Below, in pieces: positions 6,639-11,911 of a stretch of 11,911 bases of DNA. How positions within the stretch are numbered: the stretch's first letter is position 1; every line of letters starts with the position of its first letter. The stretch spans positions 1 through 11,911 of the forward strand of contig QHPZ01000008.1 of assembly GCA_003219225.1 (NCBI GenBank). The letters run 5' to 3'. The notes under the pieces are model-generated. The model was not told where the DNA came from, ran no database searches, and saw only the letters and a list, made by a program, of their open reading frames with translations. A program made the position numbers and the translations under genes. Source of the DNA: Verrucomicrobiota bacterium. GTDB taxonomy: Bacteria > Verrucomicrobiota > Verrucomicrobiia > Chthoniobacterales > UBA10450.

Positions 6639-7865
6639 TTAGCGCTCCCTCAGCGGCGGACCGCCGGCCGCTTGTGCCTGAGCCGCGTTGCGGCTGTCAA
6701 ACTGAGCGAGCAGGTCTTCGGTCAAACGGCGCGTAAATTGTTCCTGGCCTTTGCCGTTCAGATGCGAGCCGTCCATGTAGTAGGCGGGTTGCTCGAGGAA
6801 AGCGAACTGAGCTGGATCGAACACGATCACTTTGTGGCCACGCAAAGCCTCCGTTGCATTATTTTGCGCCGCGCCCCTATTCTCGAGCTTGGCCGCGAGC
6901 GGACCTTTCGGCAGGTGCACGAGCACAACGGACGTCACGCTGGAGTCGTATCTCTGCAGGATCCGTTTCGTCCAGTCGTAACAGTTGCTCGAGCAGTTGG
7001 CGGATCGCGCCAGCTCTTCCGTATTTTGAATCGAGTTTTGAATCGAATTTCTTTGGCGTTTGGATAATCGCTCCGGGATTTTCAATTCATGGGTGAGCGG
7101 ATCGTAATCGATTCCGACCACGTCTTGGTCGGCGCGCTTATGAAACGCGTGCCGCGGCAGATCGCGTCGCGGTTGTTTCAGATGGCTGATGCGCTGGAGC
7201 GGATGCTCGAGGAAGTCCAACAGATCTGCCTGGAAGGCGGATCCACGCAACAAACAAGCGACGAAGGCGCGGCTTTGGTCGCTCCAGGAGTCGAACGAAG
7301 CAGCGAACGCAAATGCGTCGGTGTAGCGCAACAGAGGGGCGGCTTGGCTAATGTGCACGAGCGTGGTGTGCAACGGCGACGGATCAATGTCCACCTTCAG
7401 CGGCATAACGATTGCCTGATAGCGACTCGCTGAGGGATCGATTTCGCGGAGCAAATAGTACCACAGCCGCGGCACCGACTCCGGCATGCTGCGGTTGAAA
7501 AAACTAACATCTCGACCGGCAGCAATTTCGTTCGCCACCTCTTCGGAGAAACCGATGCCCATTCGCGAATCGCCAAGCACGAGAATCTCTTTGCCACCGG
7601 CCGGGCGGCGTTGTTTTTCCTGGCGCGCAAGGGCCAGTACTCGGCCGGCATTAGATTTTGGCTCCAGCAGCGATTGGTAGAGGCGGGTGTGAAAAATGAC
7701 GCCATCCAGAGAGAAGAAAATCACCACGCTCAAGACAAGATTGCGCAAGACCTTCGGCTGAAGCGGAGCAGACCACGCCGCGGCACCGCTCTTATCCGGA
7801 CCGGGTGCGGCGTAGAGAAGAGCGAGATAAATGAACGCGACCGCGAGTGCGATTAGTAAGAGCAT
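6639..7865 (-). CDS. Membrane-anchored SGNH-like protein, probable partner of the MBOAT acyltransferase
   Basis: The 408-residue product has two N-terminal hydrophobic segments (about 2-20 and 40-58). They are followed by an SGNH/GDSL-like fold: block I ILVLGDSRMG (nucleophile Ser100) and block V MDGSHLNGKG (Asp365, His368). The loop between the helices is positively charged, which by the positive-inside rule would put the catalytic domain outside the cytoplasm. The family includes the AlgJ/AlgX, PatB and DltD-type partners that act with MBOAT proteins to place or remove acyl groups on extracellular glycans. The adjacent downstream MBOAT gene, 9 nt away, supports that pairing. A 12-nt tandem duplication at 7024-7047 gives the repeated SIQNSIQN. 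The C-terminal tail is rich in Ala and Gln. The target polymer is unknown. The start is ATG at 7865-7863 with no strong ribosome binding site. Confidence 0.8.
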   Translation of the reverse strand: MLLLIALAVAFIYLALLYAAPGPDKSGAAAWSAPLQPKVLRNLVLSVVIFFSLDGVIFHTRLYQSLLEPKSNAGRVLALARQEKQRRPAGGKEILVLGDSRMGIGFSEEVANEIAAGRDVSFFNRSMPESVPRLWYYLLREIDPSASRYQAIVMPLKVDIDPSPLHTTLVHISQAAPLLRYTDAFAFAASFDSWSDQSRAFVACLLRGSAFQADLLDFLEHPLQRISHLKQPRRDLPRHAFHKRADQDVVGIDYDPLTHELKIPERLSKRQRNSIQNSIQNTEELARSANCSSNCYDWTKRILQRYDSSVTSVVLVHLPKGPLAAKLENRGAAQNNATEALRGHKVIVFDPAQFAFLEQPAYYMDGSHLNGKGQEQFTRRLTEDLLAQFDSRNAAQAQAAGGPPLRER

Positions 7866-7900
7866 TCCAGGTAAGTGTCGCGGCCATCCGTTTTACCAAT

Positions 7901-7918
7901 ATTGCGCAAATTGCGCAA
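7901..7918. promoter_or_regulatory. Tandem ATTGCGCAA pair upstream of the SGNH-MBOAT genes
   Basis: ATTGCGCAA occurs twice back to back (7901-7909 and 7910-7918), and each copy contains the palindrome TTGCGCAA. The pair lies 36-53 nt upstream of the SGNH start codon in the 100-nt gap after purC. Two adjacent dyads of this kind could be an operator. No convincing -35/-10 pair is seen nearby, so the role is inference. Confidence 0.35.
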
Positions 7919-7944
7919 CTATTCTGCTGGCAGCGGCGGGACGC

Positions 7945-7965
7945 GGACAGCGCAGCGCGCTGTCC
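7945..7965. repeat. 9-bp palindrome immediately after the purC stop codon
   Basis: GGACAGCGC (7945-7953) and GCGCTGTCC (7957-7965) are perfect inverted arms around a 3-nt loop. On the minus strand the hairpin starts directly after the purC TAG (7968-7966). No T-run follows on the minus strand, so termination is uncertain. The GTAGGGACAGCGCGCTG form recalls a dispersed repeat in related genomes (from memory). Confidence 0.65.
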
Positions 7966-8856
7966 CTACCTCAGTTTTTCGCCCGTAAGTCGCTCGAATG
8001 CCTCCACATATTTTGCGGCGGTGCGCGCGACGACGTCGCCGGGGAGCTGCGGGGCCGGCGGGCGCTTGGCCCAGTCGAGCGTCTCGAGATAATCGCGCAC
8101 GAATTGTTTGTCGAAGCTCGGCGGGCTTTCGCCGACGACGTATTGATCGGCCGGCCAGAACCGCGATGAATCGGGCGTGAGGACCTCGTCGATGAGCAAC
8201 AGTGCGCCATCGATCGTGCCGAACTCGAATTTTGTGTCCGCGACAATGATACCGCGCTGCGCGGCGTGCTTGCGGCCGGCGGAATAAATTTCCAGGCTTA
8301 GTTTTTTCACGCGCTCAGCCACTTCGTCGCCGAGGATTTGCGCGCAGCGAGACATGTCGATGTTCTCGTCGTGGCCGCTTTCGGCTTTGGTCGCAGGGGT
8401 GAAGATCGGTTCCGGCAATTGCGATGCGAGCTTCAGTCCGGGCGGCAATTTGATTCCGCAAACGCTTTGCGATTGTTGATATTCTTTCCACCCGGAACCG
8501 GCGAGATAACCGCGCACGACGCACTCGACCGGCAGCGGTTTGGTTTTGCGCACAATCATCGACCGGCCGGCCAATTGCTCGCGAAACGGCCGCAGTTGTT
8601 TCGGGAAACGATCGAAATCGGCCGTGACGAAATGATTGTCGATCCGGCCGAAGTGGTTGAACCAGAAAGCGGAAAGCTGATTAAGCACCGCGCCTTTTTT
8701 CGGAATCGGATTTGGCAAAACCACGTCAAACGCAGAGATCCGGTCGGTCGCCACGAACAGGAGCGTGTCGCCGAGATCGTAGACTTCACGGACTTTGCCG
8801 CTGCGCAGTTTTTTTATTCCGGGAAGGTCGACCATCGATTGCGCGGCGGTTTGCAT
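7966..8856 (-). CDS. purC: Phosphoribosylaminoimidazole-succinocarboxamide synthase (SAICAR synthetase)
   Basis: PurC joins CAIR and aspartate with ATP to form SAICAR in de novo purine synthesis in the cytoplasm. The 296-residue product carries the family motifs GKVREVYD (20-27, ATP-binding loop), ATDRISAFD (36-44), VVRGYLAGSGWKEY (113-126), FTPATKAESGHDENI (152-166) and IIVADTKFEFG. Its length matches the roughly 290-300 aa form of the family rather than the shorter, roughly 240 aa form. ATG at 8856-8854 gives MQTAAQSMVDL. An internal ATG at 8835-8833 (MVDLPGIKK) is an equally plausible start, because conserved sequence begins just after it. The gene is divergent from the rRNA methyltransferase, with only 15 nt between start codons. 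Downstream, 100 nt with two palindromic elements separate it from the SGNH gene. Confidence 0.97.
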   Translation of the reverse strand: MQTAAQSMVDLPGIKKLRSGKVREVYDLGDTLLFVATDRISAFDVVLPNPIPKKGAVLNQLSAFWFNHFGRIDNHFVTADFDRFPKQLRPFREQLAGRSMIVRKTKPLPVECVVRGYLAGSGWKEYQQSQSVCGIKLPPGLKLASQLPEPIFTPATKAESGHDENIDMSRCAQILGDEVAERVKKLSLEIYSAGRKHAAQRGIIVADTKFEFGTIDGALLLIDEVLTPDSSRFWPADQYVVGESPPSFDKQFVRDYLETLDWAKRPPAPQLPGDVVARTAAKYVEAFERLTGEKLR

Positions 8857-8871
8857 CTAACATTCTTTGCC

Positions 8872-10104
8872 ATGAGCGGAATCGTCGTCAAACCGCGGGC
8901 GCGAATTCTTCACGGGCACGACTGGGTTTTCTCCAGTGAAGTCCTGAAGGTCTTCGGCAAGCCGGCCGATGGCGAGGTGATCTCGCTCAAGGACGGGCGC
9001 GACAAGCTGATCGGCAGCGCTATTTACAATTCCAAATCGCAGATCGTGGCGCGCCGGTTCTCGCGTCAACGGCAGGAGCTGGATGTCGATTTTTTTAAGC
9101 GCCGAATTGCGCAAGCGGCCGAGTACCGCGACCGGCGAAACATTGACCCGAGGCTGCGGCGGGTGGTCTGGAGCGAGAGCGACGGCTTGCCCGGCGTGAT
9201 TCTGGATCGCTACGGCGACTATTTCGTTTTGCAGACGCTCACCCTGGCGATGGACATACGGAAGCAGCTCATCGTCGAGGCGATTCAAAACGTTTGTTGT
9301 AGGGCAAGCACTCCGCTTGCCGAGACCGAAAATGTGGCAGGCGGAGCGCCTGCCCTACAATCAATCAGCATCGTCGAACGAAACGATGCAGCGGTGCGCA
9401 ACGCCGAAGGCATGGATGTACGCGTTGGCGTTCTGGCGGGCGCCGCAGCGTCGTCGCCGGCCGTCATCGAGATCGGCGAATTAAAGTTCGATGTCGATGT
9501 TTTGCACGGGCACAAAACTGGGTTTTATCTCGACCAGCGCGACAATTATGGGGTTGCGGCTGAGTACGCGCGCGATCGGCGTGTGCTCGATTGCTTTGCC
9601 AACCAGGGCGCGTTCGCTCTCGCCTGCGCGCGAGCGGGCGCTGCAGATGTTGCGGCGGTGGAGGAAAATGCAGAGAACGTCGCGGCCGGAAAAAAGAACG
9701 CGGAGCGAAATGGTCTGAACGTGCGATGGATCGAGCAGGACGTGTTTGCGTTCTTGCGCGGTGCCGAAAAAGCCGGGGCCGAATACGACCTGATCATTCT
9801 CGATCCACCCTCGTTCACCCAAACGCAGCGCGGCGTCCGCGACGCGCTCCGCGGCTATCGCGAACTGCACGTGCGCGCCTTCAAATTGCTTTCCAAAAAC
9901 GGCGTACTCGCCACTTTCTCCTGTTCGCATCACGTGAGTCAAAGCGCGTTCGATCAAACCATCGCCGATGCGCTGGTGGATGCACGCAGATCGGCGCGAC
10001 GATTGCGGCGATTCGAGCAAGCGCTCGATCATCCGGTGCTGCCGACGATTCCGGAACCGGAATATTTCAAAGGCGTGCTGCTGGAAATGATGCCAGGCCG
10101 CTAA
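8872..10104 (+). CDS. rlmI: Class I SAM-dependent 23S rRNA (cytosine-C5) methyltransferase, RlmI-like
   Basis: The 410-residue product fits the RlmI family, which makes m5C1962 in 23S rRNA. An N-terminal PUA domain (VVKPRARILHGHDWVFSSEV, about 5-70) is followed by a central domain (SDGLPGVILDRYGDYFVLQ), then LHGHKTGFYLDQRDN and the Rossmann methyltransferase: SAM motif I VLDCFANQGAFALACARAG (from 238), motif IV DPPSF (311-315), and motif VI SCSHH with Cys351 as the likely catalytic cysteine. Residues about 142-163 are translated from a palindromic repeat inserted in frame between EAIQNV and SIVERND, where family members have a short loop. I chose ATG 8872. The open frame extends back to 8338, but that part is antisense to purC. 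RlmI versus another member of this family cannot be settled here. The stop TAA sits in the loop of a 4-bp hairpin (10098-10110). Confidence 0.9.
   Translation: MSGIVVKPRARILHGHDWVFSSEVLKVFGKPADGEVISLKDGRDKLIGSAIYNSKSQIVARRFSRQRQELDVDFFKRRIAQAAEYRDRRNIDPRLRRVVWSESDGLPGVILDRYGDYFVLQTLTLAMDIRKQLIVEAIQNVCCRASTPLAETENVAGGAPALQSISIVERNDAAVRNAEGMDVRVGVLAGAAASSPAVIEIGELKFDVDVLHGHKTGFYLDQRDNYGVAAEYARDRRVLDCFANQGAFALACARAGAADVAAVEENAENVAAGKKNAERNGLNVRWIEQDVFAFLRGAEKAGAEYDLIILDPPSFTQTQRGVRDALRGYRELHVRAFKLLSKNGVLATFSCSHHVSQSAFDQTIADALVDARRSARRLRRFEQALDHPVLPTIPEPEYFKGVLLEMMPGR
9297..9360. repeat. 64-nt palindromic repeat inserted in frame inside the rRNA methyltransferase gene
   Basis: TTGTAGGGCA (9297-9306) pairs perfectly with TGCCCTACAA (9351-9360), CTCCGC (9311-9316) with GCGGAG (9341-9346), and TTGCC (9317-9321) with GGCAG (9336-9340, one G-T wobble). 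The result is a stem of about 25 bp around a 14-nt loop. The element recalls a very common intergenic repeat of Verrucomicrobiota-like genomes (from memory). Within the gene it is fully open, and with two flanking nucleotides it adds 66 nt = 22 codons (9295-9360, CCRASTPLAE ... GGAPALQ). It is analogous in behaviour to Rickettsia palindromic elements. Confidence 0.9.
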
Positions 10105-10110
10105 TCGCGG

Positions 10111-10158
10111 AAGCACCAAATTCCAAGCACCAAGCTCCAAAGAAGCACCAAATTTCAA
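10111..10158. repeat. AAGCACCAA imperfect repeats after the methyltransferase gene
   Basis: AAGCACCAA occurs at 10111-10119, 10125-10133 and 10143-10151, joined by CCAAGCTCCAA and AATTTCAA-like spacers. The block is purine/C-rich, has no coding look, and resembles short intergenic repeats that I have seen in many environmental genomes (from memory). The rest of the spacer, 10159-10242, holds no recognisable promoter or terminator. Confidence 0.7.
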
Positions 10159-10242
10159 TATTCAAACGCCCTTTTGAAAAACAGTGTGGAAATCTCCGGA
10201 GCTCTTACTAATGTGGCGACAGCACGCGCACGAAATTCCGTC

Positions 10243-10872
10243 ATGCCAGAGAAAATCCGACCGATCGAACAAATGCTGGAGCTGAGTGAGGAAGAATCGC
10301 TGTCGCCCGAGCATCTCGACGAGCAAGTGCAGAAAGCTCAGGAGCAGTTGCTCCAGCTGAAACGGCAGCAGGAACAGATCGAAAAACAGAAACGCGAGCT
10401 GGAGGAGTTGAGCCGGCGTCAGGAAGAGCTGGAACGCGGACGCCTGGAAATGACGGACAAGCTCACGCGCTCGCTCGTGGTGTTGGAGCGCGAAGGGTAC
10501 GACGCGCAAAAACGGCTCGAGCAATTGCGCGCGATGCGGGAGAGCTTTGGCCAGCATCTCAAGCTGATCGAGGCGATCGATCCGAAGAGTTGGAATCCGG
10601 GTGATTTGCACAAGGAATTGAGCCGGGCGCTGAGTGAAGTGGACGACGCGCGCGCCGAGTTCAGCCAACAGCGCAGTCGATTGCAGGCCAGCGGCGGTGG
10701 GGACGCGGAAGAGACGTCGCCGGACGCCGCGTCCGAGCTCTCGCCGCTCGGCGGCAGCGGCCGGTCGCTCTGGCAATGGGTGCAGATCGGCTTCGGCCTC
10801 AGTTTGCCGCTGATCATCTTCGGTTTGATCGCGCTTGTCCTCTTTTTCTGGATGGCCGCGACGACCCGTTGA
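10243..10872 (+). CDS. Hypothetical coiled-coil protein with a C-terminal membrane anchor
   Basis: I do not recognise a family. The 209-residue product from ATG 10243 is highly charged and heptad-like over about residues 20-75 (EEHLDEQVQK-type start, then LKRQQEQIEKQKRELEELS). This indicates a long coiled coil, continued by KRLEQLRAMRESFGQHLK and a DLHKELSRALSEVDDARAEF helix. A Gly/Ser/Glu-rich linker follows, then one strong hydrophobic segment (about 181-206, WVQIGFGLSLPLIIFGLIALVLFFW) ending four residues before the stop. With no signal peptide, this is a tail-anchored topology with the coiled coil in the cytoplasm. The frame is open back to TTG 10174, but the extra 23 residues look like repeat-derived spacer, so ATG is preferred. 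The next gene starts 6 nt after the stop and has the same architecture. Confidence 0.8.
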   Translation: MPEKIRPIEQMLELSEEESLSPEHLDEQVQKAQEQLLQLKRQQEQIEKQKRELEELSRRQEELERGRLEMTDKLTRSLVVLEREGYDAQKRLEQLRAMRESFGQHLKLIEAIDPKSWNPGDLHKELSRALSEVDDARAEFSQQRSRLQASGGGDAEETSPDAASELSPLGGSGRSLWQWVQIGFGLSLPLIIFGLIALVLFFWMAATTR

Positions 10873-10878
10873 CACCGC

Positions 10879-11244
10879 ATGTTTCGTCGCGCGAGGAGAT
10901 CGGTCACGCCCTTACATCGCAAGCAGGAGGAACTGAGCCAGCGCGAATCGGAGTTGCGCAACAAGGTCGAGAGGCTGGAGCGATTGATCGAGGCGGCGCC
11001 GCGCGTGGCGGAGGAGACTTCGCGGCGGCAACGCGAAGAATTGCTCCGGCGCGCGCAAACGAGCCGGAGCCGTCTTGACGTGTCGGTAGCGCTGCAGGAC
11101 AAACGTTACGGAGATGAAGAGAGCGGCCCGCGGCGACGCGGTTCATTGCGAAAAGCGCGGCGCGAAGGGCGCCTGCTGTTTTTGGTCCTCGCCATTACGC
11201 TCGTGGTCGCGGTGATCTGGCTGGCGACACGTTTGCATTTCTAA
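10879..11244 (+). CDS. Hypothetical small coiled-coil protein with a C-terminal membrane anchor
   Basis: The family is unknown. The 121-residue product begins with a basic stretch (MFRRARRSV). A coiled-coil region follows (QEELSQRESELRNKVERLER, about 15-35), then a charged Arg/Glu helix (RRQREELLRRAQTSRSR), a basic linker (GPRRRGSLRKARREGR) and one C-terminal hydrophobic segment (LLFLVLAITLVVAVIWLATRL), ending at the stop. The basic residues just before the membrane segment predict a cytoplasmic N-terminus. It starts 6 nt after the preceding tail-anchored coiled-coil gene and stops 3 nt before gatC, so it is almost certainly in the same transcript. The pair could form a heteromeric membrane-attached complex, but nothing in the sequence says what it does. 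Confidence 0.75.
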   Translation: MFRRARRSVTPLHRKQEELSQRESELRNKVERLERLIEAAPRVAEETSRRQREELLRRAQTSRSRLDVSVALQDKRYGDEESGPRRRGSLRKARREGRLLFLVLAITLVVAVIWLATRLHF

Positions 11245-11247
11245 TCG

Positions 11248-11538
11248 ATGGCCGAGAAATCCGAGCTCGATGTCGGCTACGTTGCGAAGCTGGCGCGTTT
11301 GAATCTGACTGAGGAAGAAACGCAGCTTTTCCAAAAACAACTCGGCGACGTGCTGCAATACGCGGCGAAACTCGCCGCCGTCGATGTCAGTCACGTCGAA
11401 GCGGCGGCACACGCGGTGCCGATTTTCAATGTGTTTCGCGAAGACGAACCGCGGGACTGGTTCACAGCCGAGGAAGCGCTGAGCAATGCGCCGCAGAAGG
11501 CGAACCAGCTCTTTATCGTCACAAAAGTGGTCGAATGA
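11248..11538 (+). CDS. gatC: Aspartyl/glutamyl-tRNA(Asn/Gln) amidotransferase subunit C
   Basis: GatC is the small subunit that wraps around and stabilises GatA and GatB in the GatCAB complex, which converts misacylated Asp-tRNA(Asn) and/or Glu-tRNA(Gln) to the amidated forms. The 96-residue product has the expected length and pattern: VGYVAKLARLNLTEEETQLF, then LGDVLQYAAKLAAVDVSHVE, and AHAVPIFNVFREDEPRDWF, with a hydrophobic C-terminus LFIVTKVVE. The start ATG 11248 lies 3 nt after the previous stop and has no Shine-Dalgarno. The stop overlaps the gatA start (ATGA at 11535-11538), indicating translational coupling. Its presence implies that the organism makes Asn-tRNA and/or Gln-tRNA by the indirect route. 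Confidence 0.95.
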   Translation: MAEKSELDVGYVAKLARLNLTEEETQLFQKQLGDVLQYAAKLAAVDVSHVEAAAHAVPIFNVFREDEPRDWFTAEEALSNAPQKANQLFIVTKVVE

Positions 11539-11911
11539 GTTCGGCGGAACTGGCGGCGCTGACGATCGCTGATTTGCAGGCTCTGCTCCGGCGCCGCGAA
11601 ATCGCGCCGCGCGAAGTGCTCGAGGCCTTGCGCGCGCGGATCGAAGAGGTCGAACCGAAAATCGACGCGTATCTCTCGATTGATTTCGATTCCGCCCGGA
11701 ACGAAGCCGAGCACGTAAATGTCGATCTTCCGCTCGGAGGTGTGCCGATTGCGATCAAAGATATCATCAACGTGGCCGGTCAACCGTGCACCTGCGCGTC
11801 GAAAATTCTGCGCAATTACCGCGCCCCCTACGATGCAACGATAATCCGCAAGTTGCGGGCAGCGGGCGCAATTCCGTTCGGCAAAACCAACATGGACGAG
11901 TTTGCGATGGG
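11535..11911 (+). CDS. gatA: Aspartyl/glutamyl-tRNA amidotransferase subunit A, N-terminal part (runs off the window)
   Basis: GatA is the amidase subunit that releases ammonia from glutamine for tRNA-dependent amidation. The open frame from ATG 11535 to the window edge gives 125 codons: LAALTIADLQALLRRREIAP, EEVEPKIDAYLS, then PLGGVPIAIKDIINVAGQPC, and RKLRAAGAIPFGKTNMDEFA. This is the start of the amidase-signature family. The catalytic lysine is Lys75 in AIKD. The cis-Ser and nucleophilic Ser of the Ser-cisSer-Lys triad lie beyond the window. The start overlaps the gatC stop by 4 nt. The conserved segment follows the normal GatA spacing, so no damage is seen in this part. Confidence 0.95.
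   Translation, partial: MSSAELAALTIADLQALLRRREIAPREVLEALRARIEEVEPKIDAYLSIDFDSARNEAEHVNVDLPLGGVPIAIKDIINVAGQPCTCASKILRNYRAPYDATIIRKLRAAGAIPFGKTNMDEFAM

Noticed and set aside
8338..8871. Upstream extension of the methyltransferase open frame by 178 codons
   Set aside because: This part is antisense to purC, and the PUA domain start matches ATG 8872.
10174..10242. TTG start extending the coiled-coil protein by 23 residues
   Set aside because: The extension is poor in heptad pattern and comes from the spacer region. ATG 10243 is the simpler start.
10162..10875. Minus-strand open frame of 237 codons opposite the coiled-coil gene
   Set aside because: The plus strand gives a coherent coiled coil plus membrane anchor in tight operon spacing. 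The minus frame has no independent support.

Overview
The window looks like a housekeeping stretch of a GC-rich soil bacterium, most likely from the Verrucomicrobiota (Chthoniobacterales / 'Spartobacteria' / Udaeobacter-like). This placement is inference. It rests on the gene content and on several short dispersed repeats that I associate from memory with these genomes: arrays of ATGACGAA/TTCGTCAT, the TGTAGGGCA...TGCCCTACA palindrome, the GGACAGCGC palindrome, and AAGCACCAA spacers. No Shine-Dalgarno sequence is obvious at any start codon.

Layout. 1-252 is the 3' end of a penicillin-binding protein 1C gene (+). 297-2297 encodes a UvrD/PcrA-type helicase (+). 2441-4118 is a GH77 4-alpha-glucanotransferase (malQ, +) whose frame is broken near 2807-2813 and which also carries an in-frame 24-nt repeat. 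4243-5229 is malate dehydrogenase (mdh, +). A hairpin terminator after mdh separates it from a minus-strand group transcribed purC (8856-7966), then an SGNH-type acyltransferase/esterase (7865-6639), then an AlgI-like MBOAT O-acyltransferase (6629-5302) that is frameshifted, apparently by a deletion of roughly 37-40 nt. Divergent from purC, with only 15 nt between start codons, is an RlmI-type 23S rRNA methyltransferase (8872-10104, +) that holds an in-frame palindromic repeat. It is followed by two small tail-anchored coiled-coil proteins of unknown function (10243-10872 and 10879-11244), then gatC (11248-11538) and the start of gatA (11535 to the window edge).

Functionally this is a mix: DNA repair/replication, glycogen/maltodextrin metabolism, TCA cycle, purine synthesis, envelope glycan O-acetylation, rRNA modification and tRNA-dependent amidation. 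I found no defence system, CRISPR array, integrase, transposase or tRNA/rRNA gene. The most notable material is repeat biology. Two repeats are inserted in frame inside conserved enzymes. Heptamer arrays fill both intergenic spacers around malQ and directly abut the mdh start codon. Stop codons repeatedly lie inside or beside small palindromes. The malQ and MBOAT breaks could be real pseudogenisation or assembly error, and only reads or related genomes can decide.
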